From: Hypericibacter adhaerens
GTDB lineage: Bacteria > Pseudomonadota > Alphaproteobacteria > Dongiales > Dongiaceae
Assembly: GCF_008728835.1 (NCBI RefSeq)
Contig: NZ_CP042582.1
Coordinates: 2,135,001-2,199,000 of the forward strand
Reading direction: 5' to 3'
DNA: 64,000 bases
How positions within the stretch are numbered: the first letter of the stretch is position 1; the number at the start of each line of letters is the position of its first letter. Under the pieces are notes generated by a model that saw only the letters and a list, made by a program, of their open reading frames with translations, was not told the DNA's origin and did not search any database. This document shows positions 17,876-26,787 of the stretch, one piece after another. The position numbers and the translations under genes were made by a program.

Positions 17876-18135
17876 GTGTCCCTTCCTCGGATGTTGAGGG
17901 TGAGCGCTTTTCCTCTGCCTGCCGAGGGCGGATGCGATCGATGCGAGAACCGGCCTTGAGGATCTCGCTTGTGACAACCGCCGGGGCCTGCCACAGGAAT
18001 TCCCCGGGTTTCATTGAACGTCGCGGCCGGGAACCGGTTCCCAACGAACCGAGCGCCGAATCTCCCGGCTTGATGCTCCGGGAGCAGAGCGTCAGAGTGG
18101 GCCCGGGCTTATCCAGCCGAAGGGTGGAGGCGGAT

Positions 18136-18744
18136 TTGGAGCCGGAGCTCGGGGTCCCCGCGTTGCTGATCCGGCATGCCGATCAGCATGACGCGCGCAG
18201 TCTGGCGGCGCTCATCGAGATCGCCGGCGACGGCATTCCCGGCTATCTCTGGGCGCAGATGGCGAGGCCGGGCGAGACGGCGCTCGATGTCGGCGAGCAG
18301 CGCGCGGCGCGCGAGGAGGGCGGCTTCTCCTATCGCCATGCGACCGTGGCGGAGATCGCCCGTACGGTCGCGGGCATGATTCTTGCCTACCGCCTGCCCG
18401 ATATCAGCGACGAGGACCGGAGCGCGCTGTCGGAACTGCCGGCCTTCCTCCGGCCTTTCGTCGAGCTCGAGTTCGAGGTGCCGGGCAGCTTCTATATCAA
18501 CGCGTTTGCCGTTCACGAGCCCTACCGCTCGCGCGGGATCGGCTCGCGCCTGCTGCGCAAGGTCGAAGGACAGGCGATCGAGGCCGGTTGCCGGCAGCTG
18601 AGCGTCCAGCATTTCGAGCGCAATGTCCGCGCCGGCGCCTTCTATCGGCGGCATGGATTTCGGGCCGTGGGGGGGAGGGTGCTGGAGCCCCATCCGGCCC
18701 ACCCTTACGAAGACCGCTCCATCCTCATGGTGCGCGACATCTGA
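18136..18744 (+). CDS. GNAT-family N-acetyltransferase
   Basis: About 202 residues from TTG 18136, chosen because GGTGGAGG lies 5 bases upstream and the fold starts at once (LLIRHADQHDARSLAAL). An ATG at 18073 and a longer frame to 17932 are possible. Acetyl-CoA-binding motif A is VHEPYRSRGIGSRLLRKVE, followed by LSVQHFERNVRAGAFYRRHGF. Transfers an acetyl group to an unknown amine. Divergent from the repeat lipoprotein. Confidence 0.8.
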   Translation: MEPELGVPALLIRHADQHDARSLAALIEIAGDGIPGYLWAQMARPGETALDVGEQRAAREEGGFSYRHATVAEIARTVAGMILAYRLPDISDEDRSALSELPAFLRPFVELEFEVPGSFYINAFAVHEPYRSRGIGSRLLRKVEGQAIEAGCRQLSVQHFERNVRAGAFYRRHGFRAVGGRVLEPHPAHPYEDRSILMVRDI

Positions 18745-18886
18745 GGGCGCGGCGTCCGACACCTTTCGGGCGCCGATGAACCGCATTTAAGCGGCAGGAC
18801 AGGCCGCGATAACGTCCGGCTCCAACATGGGTTCTCACGGGCCGCCTTCGGCGCGCCCAACGCCCATCCACCCATGGAGTCCCGCG

Positions 18887-19498
18887 ATGAAAAGAATCTT
18901 CACCTTGCCGATGGCTCTGCTGACCTCGGCACTTGTCGGCGCGTCGCTCGCCCAGGCCGCGACGCCGTCCGGCGCCACGGCCGGATCCTCACCCGTTGCC
19001 GCCTCCAGCCCGACGCGCTTTGTCCCGCTGCAGAGCCGGGTCCGGCCGGACGATCTCTCCGCATTCTCCTCCAGCCAGATCTCTCTCCAGGATGCGGTGA
19101 CCGCCGCGGCGACCGACAGTGGCGGCATTCCGGTGGATGCCATATTCCGGGCCGGCGAGAGCCATCCTCACTATCTCGTCTGGCTGACAAAAGACGGTCG
19201 CGTCTACCATTCGATCGTCGATGCGCAGAGCGGAAGAGTGACCGAGGCGATGCATGGTCTTCCCCTACATCGCCTCAATCCGTCCGAGCGCGCGAATGTG
19301 ATGGCCGTCGCGCATGCCAAGGCGGGCCTCGCGGATGCGATCGCCATCGCGGCACGGGATACGGGCGACAAGCCCATCGCCGGCTACCTCGCCGAGAGCG
19401 AGGGCATGCGCGCCTATCACATCGCCATCGTCGAGAACGGCGCGCTCAAGTCCGTTTGGATATCGCCCGACAATCCTTCGATCGTCGCCTCGAAGTAA
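18887..19498 (+). CDS. Secreted protein with two PepSY-like repeats
   Basis: 203 residues from ATG 18887 (GGAG 7 bases upstream). A Sec signal (MKRIFTLPMALLTSALVG) has probable cleavage at AQA-AT. Two repeats follow the PepSY pattern: SLQDAVTAAATDSGGIPVDA...YLVWLTKDGRVYHSIVD and GLADAIAIAARDTGDKPIAG...YHIAIVENGALKSVWI. PepSY domains are usually periplasmic inhibitor or chaperone-like modules. Function unknown. Confidence 0.72.
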   Translation: MKRIFTLPMALLTSALVGASLAQAATPSGATAGSSPVAASSPTRFVPLQSRVRPDDLSAFSSSQISLQDAVTAAATDSGGIPVDAIFRAGESHPHYLVWLTKDGRVYHSIVDAQSGRVTEAMHGLPLHRLNPSERANVMAVAHAKAGLADAIAIAARDTGDKPIAGYLAESEGMRAYHIAIVENGALKSVWISPDNPSIVASK

Positions 19499-19520
19499 CC
19501 GGTCCGATGAGGACAGGAAG

Positions 19521-19550
19521 AAACGCCGGCGCGCTCCTGCGCCGGCGTTT
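19521..19550. terminator. Bidirectional terminator
   Basis: Perfect 12-bp stem AAACGCCGGCGC/GCGCCGGCGTTT with a 6-base loop, between two convergent genes. The A-run on one side and T-run on the other allow it to end transcription from both directions. Confidence 0.78.
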
Positions 19551-19553
19551 CCC

Positions 19554-20690
19554 TTACCGGACGATCGGTGCCGTGGGCGAGGCCGCCTGCCGCAGGCCCG
19601 GCCGATCCAGGCGCAGCAGGTCGGGCGTCTCGCCGCCCTCCACGATGTCGGCCACCAGCCGGCCCAACGCGGGGCCGAACTTGAAGGCATGGCCCGAGCA
19701 TCCGCAGGCGAGGGTGAGGGATTCGCGCCGGTCGACGATGAAGTCGGCGTCGGGCGTCATGGTCCAGGGATGGCGTTGGGTTCGCGCCACACGGCGCGGC
19801 GCGTTCGGCATGCGCTGGGCGAGCCATTCCAGGATCCGCCGCTCTTCATCGAGATCGGGCATCCATTCCTCGATGTCCGGTCGCCATCCGGGCGCGCCTG
19901 CGTCGAAGGCGATCTTGTAGCCGATGCCCGGCACCGGATGGCCATAGACGCCGCCATCGCCGACCGATTGCCACTCGGCGATGCCGGGGCGATCCACCAG
20001 GGAGGGCGCATCGAGGAAGGTCACCTGCGCGATCGCCGGCGCCAGCGGCTGGGCCATGCCGATATCGGCGAGGAGCGGGCCGCTCCAGGGGCCGGCGGCG
20101 ATCACGGCATGATCGGCCTGCAGCGATCGCCGATCGGTCCGGATCGTGACTCGCGGACCCGGCACGATCTCCAGGACTGGCTCGGGCTGGAACAGCGCCA
20201 CGCCGGCGGCGAGGGCGGTCTCGTTCAGGCCGCGCATCCCTTCCTCGGCCATGACGGTGCCGGCCTCGGCATGGAAGAGACCGGCCTGGCCGGGGCCGAA
20301 CGTCAGCTCCGGAAACCGCCGCCGGGCATCGGAGGCCTGCAACTCCTCGATCCGCACGCCCGCGGCCCGCACCGACCGCGCCAGCTCACCGAGGAACGCG
20401 GGCGGGCCGAGATCGACCTGGCCGGTCAGATGCAGGATCCGCCGTCCGGTCGCCCGTTCCAGGCGCCGCCAGGCCTCGATCGCCTCCAGAGCCAGGGCGA
20501 CGTAGAAAGGCTGCGCGTAGGCGACCCGGATGCTTCTCGAGGCACCGGTGGAGGAGGTGGCCGGATGGCCGCTGCCGAACCGGTCTATGGCCGCGACCTT
20601 TCGTCCTCGGCGGGCGAGCTCCAGCGCCGTCGAGATCCCGAAGATGCCGGCGCCCACGACGATGACATCGAATTGCTGCTGACTTGACAC
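19554..20690 (-). CDS. Monomeric sarcosine oxidase-like FAD oxidoreductase (DAO family)
   Basis: About 378 residues from GTG 20690, chosen because the FAD-binding strand FDVIVVGAGIFGISTALELARRG then lies at the N-terminus and length matches monomeric sarcosine oxidase. RSIRVAYAQPFY resembles the flavin-linkage region of that family. The C-terminal LACGCSGHAFKFGPALGRL matches sarcosine/N-methyltryptophan oxidases, with Cys near the covalent-FAD position. Oxidises a secondary or N-methyl amine, giving H2O2. Fits the amine theme of the window; substrate unknown. Confidence 0.83.
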   Translation of the reverse strand: MSSQQQFDVIVVGAGIFGISTALELARRGRKVAAIDRFGSGHPATSSTGASRSIRVAYAQPFYVALALEAIEAWRRLERATGRRILHLTGQVDLGPPAFLGELARSVRAAGVRIEELQASDARRRFPELTFGPGQAGLFHAEAGTVMAEEGMRGLNETALAAGVALFQPEPVLEIVPGPRVTIRTDRRSLQADHAVIAAGPWSGPLLADIGMAQPLAPAIAQVTFLDAPSLVDRPGIAEWQSVGDGGVYGHPVPGIGYKIAFDAGAPGWRPDIEEWMPDLDEERRILEWLAQRMPNAPRRVARTQRHPWTMTPDADFIVDRRESLTLACGCSGHAFKFGPALGRLVADIVEGGETPDLLRLDRPGLRQAASPTAPIVR

Positions 20691-21084
20691 GATTTCGACC
20701 GACTCCCTTGAGGCGATGTTTCCTTTTGTCGCGATGGCCGTTCCTTGCTGTTCCCGATCGGGATGGGCGCAGAACAGTCGAAGCAGGCGCAGACAAGCCA
20801 GCCTTCTGTATCCGGCATTATCTACAGGACGTAAATCCTGAAGCATCACGCCCGATGTTCCTTGCGGGCTCGCAATGACGCCAAGGGTCAGTCTGTCCTC
20901 GTCTTAATTTGCGCTCTTGCTGCAGCGCACCATGTGATGGGAGCAGACGGTGGAGGGGTTATCTTCCGCCCCCATTTTCTGCGCCGGTTGCGACCTGTCA
21001 CGATGCGGGCAGGGATTCGGTCTACCGGGGGCGATCCCCGCCGTTGCGACGGCCCGTCGCACGGTTTGCTGGATTGAGACGCTG
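20691..21084. other. Divergent region between flavoenzyme and RND genes
   Basis: No gene seen. Must hold both promoters. The stretch near 20855-20885 (CTTGCGGGCTCGCAATGACG) resembles intergenic repeat remnants common in alphaproteobacteria, but no second copy was found here. Confidence 0.3.
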
Positions 21085-22248
21085 ATGACGAACCGAGCAG
21101 CCAGATCACGCCGCCTGCCGCGACTTTCCGTCGCCGTCGCCGTGATCGCGATCATCGCCGGCGGATACATCCTCTGGAATCCGCCTTGGACGCTGGACTC
21201 CCATGCCGCGCTTCCGCCCCCGCCGCCACCGCCGGTCCCGGTCCAGGTCGCCGCGGTGACGCCGCGCGACGTGCCGCTCTATCTCGGCGGCCTCGGTACG
21301 GTGCAGGCCTTCAACACGGTGACGGTCAAGAGCCAGGTCGACGGCCAGCTGCAGAAGGTCGCCTTCACCGAGGGGCAGCCGGTGAAGACGGGCGATCTGC
21401 TGGCGCAGATCGATCCCCGGCCGTTCCAGGCGGCGCTCGACCAGGCGACCGCCAAGAAGGCGCAGGACGAGGCGCAGCTCGCCAATGCCAAGCGCGACCT
21501 GCAGCGTTTCGAGGATCTGGCGAAGCAGGGCTATGCCGCGCAGCAGCAGGACGACACCCAGCGCGCCCTGGTGGCCCAGCTCCAGGCGCAGATCCTGGGC
21601 GACGAGGCCGCGATCGCCAACGCGCAGACCCAGCTCGACTACACCACCATCACCTCGCCGATCGACGGGCGGACCGGCATAAGGCTGGTCGACCAGGGGA
21701 ACATCGTCCATGCCGCCGATGCCAACGGCCTCGTGGTCGTAACCCAGCTGGCGCCGATCTCCGTCATCTTCACCTTGCCCGAGGACCAACTGGCGCAGGT
21801 CCGCAAGGCCATGGCGGCGGGAACCGTCGCCATCGCGGCCGTGAGCAGCGACGGCAAGACCCAGATCGCGGCCGGCACGCTGGCGCTGGTCGACAACCAG
21901 ATCGACCAGACGACCGGCACGATCCGTCTCAAGGGCACCTTCCCGAACGGGGACGGCGCGCTCTGGCCGGGCGAGTTCGTCACGATCCGCCTCCTGGCCG
22001 ACACGGCCCGCAACGTCACGACCGTTCCGGCACGGGCGCTGCAGCGCGGTCCTGACGGCTACTACGTCTATGTGGTCGCCGCGAACGGGACGGTGGATAT
22101 CCGCAAGCTCAAGGTGGGTCAGATCGCCGATGGCGTCGCCGTCATCGATGACGGCGTCACCGCCGGCGAGCAGATCGTGACCTCGGGCCAGTACCGCCTC
22201 CAGCCCGGCGTCCATATCGAAGCGAAGAGCGCCGACGCGCCATCCTGA
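21085..22248 (+). CDS. RND efflux periplasmic adaptor (MdtA-like)
   Basis: 387 residues from ATG 21085. An N-terminal membrane anchor (LSVAVAVIAIIAGGYILW), a proline run, then the lipoyl/barrel-sandwich halves: VTVKSQVDGQLQKVAFTEGQPVKTGDLLAQIDPRPFQAAL and LDYTTITSPIDGRTGIRLVDQGNIV, separated by a coiled-coil hairpin (about 115-165). Membrane-fusion protein linking the pump to an outer-membrane channel. Followed 53 bases later by the pump. No TolC-like gene or regulator is adjacent. Confidence 0.9.
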   Translation: MTNRAARSRRLPRLSVAVAVIAIIAGGYILWNPPWTLDSHAALPPPPPPPVPVQVAAVTPRDVPLYLGGLGTVQAFNTVTVKSQVDGQLQKVAFTEGQPVKTGDLLAQIDPRPFQAALDQATAKKAQDEAQLANAKRDLQRFEDLAKQGYAAQQQDDTQRALVAQLQAQILGDEAAIANAQTQLDYTTITSPIDGRTGIRLVDQGNIVHAADANGLVVVTQLAPISVIFTLPEDQLAQVRKAMAAGTVAIAAVSSDGKTQIAAGTLALVDNQIDQTTGTIRLKGTFPNGDGALWPGEFVTIRLLADTARNVTTVPARALQRGPDGYYVYVVAANGTVDIRKLKVGQIADGVAVIDDGVTAGEQIVTSGQYRLQPGVHIEAKSADAPS

Positions 22249-22301
22249 GGCAGGGCAGGGCGGTGCAACGGATCCCCGGCAGGGCGCCTTAGGAGAGCGA
22301 C

Positions 22302-25300
22302 ATGGGCATCTCGAACATCTTCATCGAACGACCCATCGCGACCTCCCTGCTGATGGCAGGGATCATGCTGGTGGGTGTGGCGGCCTATCCGCTGCTGCCG
22401 GTGGCGCCCCTGCCGCAGGTGGAGTTCCCGACCATCCAGGTTTCGGCCCAGCTGCCGGGGGCCAGCCCGGAGACCATGGCTTCCTCGGTCACCCAGCCGC
22501 TCGAGCACCAGATCGGCCAGATCCCGGGTGTGACCCAGATGACCTCGAGCAGCACGCTCGGCAACAGCGCCATCACGATCCAGTTCGATCTCGGCCGCGA
22601 CATCGACGGGGCGGCGCAGGATGTCCAGACCGCGATCAACGCCGCCGGCGGCCAGCTGCCCCAGTCGTTGCCGTCGCCGCCGACCTATCGCAAGGTCAAC
22701 CCGTCGGATTCGCCCATCCTCGTGCTGGCCCTGACGTCCGACGCCCTGCCGCTGACCACCGTCGACGATTATGCCGAGAACGTGCTCGCCCAGCAGATCA
22801 GCCAGATCTCGGGCGTGGCCCAGGTCTCGATCGGCGGCCAGCAGAAGCCGGCGGTCAGGGTCCAGGTCGACCCGCAGAAGATCGCGGCCCTGGGTCTCTC
22901 GCTCGAGGATGTGAGGGCGAGCCTGGTGGGCGCCACCGTCGACAGCCCCAAGGGCACGATCGACGCCGCCACCCGCAGCTTCACCATCTATGACAACGAC
23001 CAGGTGCTGCAGGCCGAACCCTGGAACGACGTCATCGTCGCCTATCGGAACGGCGCGCCGGTTCGTGTCCGCGATATCGGCCAGGCCATCGACGGGCCCG
23101 AGAATGTGCGGCTCGCCGCCTGGGCGAACGGGACCCGCGCGATCCTGCTCCCGATCTTCAAGCAGCCCGGCGCCAACGTCATCGAGACGGTCGGCCGGAT
23201 CGAGGCGGCCCTGCCGAGGCTCCAGGCCGCCATTCCGCCGACGGTCAAGGTCCAGGTCCTGATCGACCGGACGCAGACGATCCGCGCCTCGATCTCGGAC
23301 ATCCAGTTCACGCTGATGCTCTCCGTGGCGCTGGTGGTGATGGTGATCTTCGTCTTCCTGCGCAGCCTGTGGGCGACCGTGATCCCGAGCGTGACGGTGC
23401 CGCTGGCGCTGTCGGCCACGGCCGGGCTCATGTATCTGATGGGCTACAGCCTCGACAACCTGTCGCTGATGGCGCTGACGATCTCGGTCGGGTTCATCGT
23501 CGACGATGCGATCGTGATGCTGGAGAACATCCACCGGCATCTCGAGGAGGGGCTGTCGCCGATGCAGGCCGCGATCAAGGGATCGGGCGAGATCGGTTTC
23601 ACCATCGTCTCGATCAGCCTGTCGCTGGTGGCGGTCTTCATCCCCCTGCTGCTGATGGGCGGGATCGTCGGCCGGCTGTTCCACGAGTTCGCCGTCACCG
23701 TGACCATGACCATCCTGGTCTCGGCCTTCGTCTCGCTGACGCTGACCCCCATGATGGCCTCGCGCTTCCTCCGCGACGAGCGGCAGGCGCGGCACGGGCG
23801 CCTCTACCGGGCCTCGGAGCATGCGTTCGAGCTGCTGCTCTCGGGCTATCGCCGCAGCCTCGATGCGGCGCTCGCCCATCGCCGGCTCATGCTCGGCCTG
23901 TTCTTCGCGACCCTGGCCGCCTCCGCTTACTGTTTCGTGGCGATCCCCAAGGGCTTCTTCCCGCAGCAGGATACGGGCTTCATCTTCGGCACGTCGGAAG
24001 CGGCGCAGGACATCTCCTTCGCCGACATGGTGCACCACCAGAAAGCGCTGGCCGACATCGTGCTGCAGGACCCGGCCGTGGCCGGCGTCGGCATGAGCAT
24101 CGGCTCGGGCGGCGGCCAGACGCAGAACAACGGCCGCATGTTCATCACCCTCAAGCCGCGCAGCGAGCGCGGTGTCTCGGCCGACGAGGTGATCCGCCGG
24201 CTGCGCCCGCAGCTGGCCAAGGTCGAAGGGGCGGCGCTCTTCCTGCAGGTGGCGCAGGACATCAATGTCGGCGGCCGCCTGGCGCGTACCCAGTACCAAT
24301 ACACGCTGCAGGATGCGGGCCTCGACGAGCTCAACCAGTGGGCGCCGAAGCTGCTCGACAAGCTGAAGACGCTGCCGGAGCTGCGCGACGTGGCGAGCGA
24401 CCAGCAGACCGGCGGCGCCACCCTGACCCTGACGATCGACCGCGACCAGGCCTCGCGCTTCGGGATCGAGCCGCAGCTCATCGACGACACGCTCGACGAT
24501 GCCTTCGGCCAGCGACAGGTCGCCCAGTATTTCACCCAGCTCAACAGCTACCACGTGGTGATGGAGGTGCTGCCGGAGAACGCGGCCAGCCCGACGGCGC
24601 TCAACGGCATCTATCTCCATTCTCCGATCACCGGGCAGCAGGTGCCGCTGGCTTCGCTGGTCAAATGGACCACCGAGCCGACGGCCTTCCTCTCGATCAA
24701 CCACCAGGGCCAGTTCCCGGCCGTGACCCTGTCCTTCAACCTGGCGCCGGGAGCCTCGCTGGGCCAGGCGACCGAGGCGGTCCGCGCCGCCGAGGCGCAG
24801 ATGAACCTGCCGCCCTCCCTGACCGGGACGTTCCAGGGCAACGCCCAGGCCTTCCAGACCTCGCTCGCCAGCGAGCCCTACCTGATCGCGGCCGCCATCG
24901 TCGTGATCTACATCATCCTGGGCATGCTCTATGAGAGCTACATCCATCCGCTGACGATCCTGTCGACCCTGCCGTCGGCGGCCCTGGGCGCGCTGATGAT
25001 CCTGATGGCCTTCGGCTTCGATTTCAGCCTGATCGCGCTCATCGGCATCCTGCTGCTGATCGGCATCGTGAAGAAGAACGGCATCATGCTGGTGGATTTC
25101 GCGATCGCGGCGGAGCGGCAGCGCGGCCTCGATCCGGTCGCCGCGGTCCGCGAGGCCTGCCTGCTGCGCTTCCGGCCGATCATCATGACGACGATGGCGG
25201 CCATGCTGGGCGGCGTGCCGCTGATGATCGGCACGGGCACCGGCTCCGAGATCCGCCAGCCGCTCGGCTTCGCCATCGTCGGCGGCTTGATCGTCAGCCA

Positions 25301-25424
25301 GGCGCTGACGCTCTACACCACGCCCGTCGTCTATCTCTATCTGGATCAGCTCGGCAGCTGGCTGCAACGTCGTCGGGCCGAAACCCCTCTGGTCGAGGGG
25401 CCGTCTCCCGCCGCCGCGGAATAG
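22302..25424 (+). CDS. RND multidrug efflux permease (MdtB/MdtC-like)
   Basis: 1040 residues, full HAE1-RND length. It starts ISNIFIERPIATSLLMAGIML, has the RND motif VGFIVDDAIVMLENIHRHLEEG in TM4 with two adjacent Asp for the proton relay, two large periplasmic loops, and the second-half IGIVKKNGIMLVDFAI. Most like the MdtB/MdtC group. Drives drug or bile-acid/aromatic export with the adaptor just upstream. Ribosome site AGGAGAG six bases before the ATG. Only one pump gene is present, unlike the paired mdtBC of enterics. Confidence 0.9.
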   Translation: MGISNIFIERPIATSLLMAGIMLVGVAAYPLLPVAPLPQVEFPTIQVSAQLPGASPETMASSVTQPLEHQIGQIPGVTQMTSSSTLGNSAITIQFDLGRDIDGAAQDVQTAINAAGGQLPQSLPSPPTYRKVNPSDSPILVLALTSDALPLTTVDDYAENVLAQQISQISGVAQVSIGGQQKPAVRVQVDPQKIAALGLSLEDVRASLVGATVDSPKGTIDAATRSFTIYDNDQVLQAEPWNDVIVAYRNGAPVRVRDIGQAIDGPENVRLAAWANGTRAILLPIFKQPGANVIETVGRIEAALPRLQAAIPPTVKVQVLIDRTQTIRASISDIQFTLMLSVALVVMVIFVFLRSLWATVIPSVTVPLALSATAGLMYLMGYSLDNLSLMALTISVGFIVDDAIVMLENIHRHLEEGLSPMQAAIKGSGEIGFTIVSISLSLVAVFIPLLLMGGIVGRLFHEFAVTVTMTILVSAFVSLTLTPMMASRFLRDERQARHGRLYRASEHAFELLLSGYRRSLDAALAHRRLMLGLFFATLAASAYCFVAIPKGFFPQQDTGFIFGTSEAAQDISFADMVHHQKALADIVLQDPAVAGVGMSIGSGGGQTQNNGRMFITLKPRSERGVSADEVIRRLRPQLAKVEGAALFLQVAQDINVGGRLARTQYQYTLQDAGLDELNQWAPKLLDKLKTLPELRDVASDQQTGGATLTLTIDRDQASRFGIEPQLIDDTLDDAFGQRQVAQYFTQLNSYHVVMEVLPENAASPTALNGIYLHSPITGQQVPLASLVKWTTEPTAFLSINHQGQFPAVTLSFNLAPGASLGQATEAVRAAEAQMNLPPSLTGTFQGNAQAFQTSLASEPYLIAAAIVVIYIILGMLYESYIHPLTILSTLPSAALGALMILMAFGFDFSLIALIGILLLIGIVKKNGIMLVDFAIAAERQRGLDPVAAVREACLLRFRPIIMTTMAAMLGGVPLMIGTGTGSEIRQPLGFAIVGGLIVSQALTLYTTPVVYLYLDQLGSWLQRRRAETPLVEGPSPAAAE

Positions 25425-25526
25425 GCGGAACGAATTCCTGTCAGGCCCGGGATTCCGTCATGAAACCGCCATCCGCTGGCGGGGCTCAGGCGTGGACTGC
25501 CGTTTGTCCTTGCCAAATCCGCTGAT

Positions 25527-25545
25527 GCGAATGACAATCAATCGC
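25527..25545. promoter_or_regulatory. Fur-box-like operator
   Basis: GCGAATGACAATCAATCGC matches 13 of 19 positions of the classical Fur box (GATAATGATAATCATTATC). It lies about 155 bases upstream of the iron-binding protein gene, which fits iron-dependent repression. In alphaproteobacteria RirA or Irr may replace Fur, so the acting regulator is uncertain. Confidence 0.5.
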
Positions 25546-25700
25546 CTCGATAACCTATGAATTTTCGGGGATTATCGGGGGCTGGGTGGCGTCTCCTGGC
25601 GGCACCGCTGAGGCGGCGGCGGGAACGAAGCCCGGAGGATGGTCACTCGCGTCATGTCCCGGCGCGGCCCCCCACCAGAATCTCTCTCTTGGAGGACCGT

Positions 25701-26726
25701 ATGACAGCCCTTCGCTCCCTTAGTTTCACCGCCGCCCTGCTGGTGTCGAGCCTCGTGGCCGGTCCCTTGTCCGCGAGCGAGCTCAATCTCTACACCACGC
25801 GCGAGGCAGGGCTGATCCAGCCCCTGCTCGACAAGTTCACGGAGAAGACCGGCGTCAAGGTCAACACGGTCTTCCTGAAGGACGGGCTGGCCGAGCGCGT
25901 CCTCGCCGAGGGCGCGAACTCGCCGGCCGATCTGCTGATGACGGTCGATGTGGGCAACCTGGTCGATCTGGTGGAGCAGGGTGTCACCCAGCCGACGGCG
26001 TCCGAGGCGCTGACCGCCTCGATCCCCGCCCAGCTGCGCGATCCGGACGGCCACTGGTATGCCCTGTCGCTGCGGGCCCGCGCGCTCTATGCCTCGAAGG
26101 AGCGCACCGATCTCACGTCATTCACTTACGAGCAGCTGGCCGATCCCGCCTGGAAGGGCAAGGTCTGCATCCGTTCGGGCCAGCATCCCTACAACACGGC
26201 GCTGATCGCCGCGATGATCGCCAAGCATGGCGAGGCGAAAACGGAAGCCTGGCTCGTCGGCGTCAAGGAGAACCTGGCCCGCAAGGCCGGTGGCGGCGAT
26301 CGCGACGTGGCCCGCGACATCCTGGGCGACATCTGCGATGTCGGGCTGGCGAACTCCTACTATGTGGGGCTGATGCGCAGCGGCAAGGGCGGAGCGGAGC
26401 AGGAGCAGTGGGTGGCCGCGATCCGGCCGATCCTCCCGACCTTCGCCGGCGGCGGCACCCATGTGAACATCTCCGGCGCCGCCGTCGCCAAGCATGCGCC
26501 CAACAAGGACAATGCGGTGAAGCTGCTGGAGTATCTGGTGTCCGACGAGGCGCAGGCGCTCTATGCCGAAGCCAACTACGAATATCCGGTGAAGCCGGGC
26601 GTGGCGGGCGCCGAGCTGATCGCCGATCTCGGGCCGCTGACCGTCGATTCGACGCCGCTCATCGAGATCTCGCAGCACCGCAAGGCGGCGAGCGAGCTGG
26701 TCGACAAGGTCGGTTTCGACGATTGA
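25701..26726 (+). CDS. fbpA: Iron(III) ABC transporter substrate-binding protein (FbpA/FutA-like)
   Basis: 341 residues from ATG 25701 (GGAGG upstream). Signal peptide ends near LSA-SELNLYTTRE. ELNLYTTREAGLIQPLLDKFTEKTGVKV is the FbpA start, and NSYYVGLM holds the tyrosine pair that binds Fe3+ in the family. Carries ferric iron across the periplasm to the permease 60 bases downstream. A Fur-box-like site upstream supports the role. Confidence 0.88.
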   Translation: MTALRSLSFTAALLVSSLVAGPLSASELNLYTTREAGLIQPLLDKFTEKTGVKVNTVFLKDGLAERVLAEGANSPADLLMTVDVGNLVDLVEQGVTQPTASEALTASIPAQLRDPDGHWYALSLRARALYASKERTDLTSFTYEQLADPAWKGKVCIRSGQHPYNTALIAAMIAKHGEAKTEAWLVGVKENLARKAGGGDRDVARDILGDICDVGLANSYYVGLMRSGKGGAEQEQWVAAIRPILPTFAGGGTHVNISGAAVAKHAPNKDNAVKLLEYLVSDEAQALYAEANYEYPVKPGVAGAELIADLGPLTVDSTPLIEISQHRKAASELVDKVGFDD

Positions 26727-26734
26727 TGGGTGCC

Positions 26735-26760
26735 GGGTGGCGGTCTTGTTGCCGCCACCC
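26735..26760 (+). promoter_or_regulatory. Hairpin between iron-binding protein and permease
   Basis: Perfect 9-bp stem GGGTGGCGG/CCGCCACCC with an 8-base loop, starting 8 bases after the fbpA stop. No T-run follows, so it more likely stabilises the upstream mRNA end or slows read-through than fully terminates. Confidence 0.5.
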
Positions 26761-26787
26761 CATGCTCCGACCGCAGCACGAGCCGAC

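Noticed and set aside
22119-25367. 1082-codon minus-strand frame opposite the RND pump
   Set aside because: Antisense shadow of the pump: very rich in Arg/Asp/Gln/Gly with no fold, no ribosome site.
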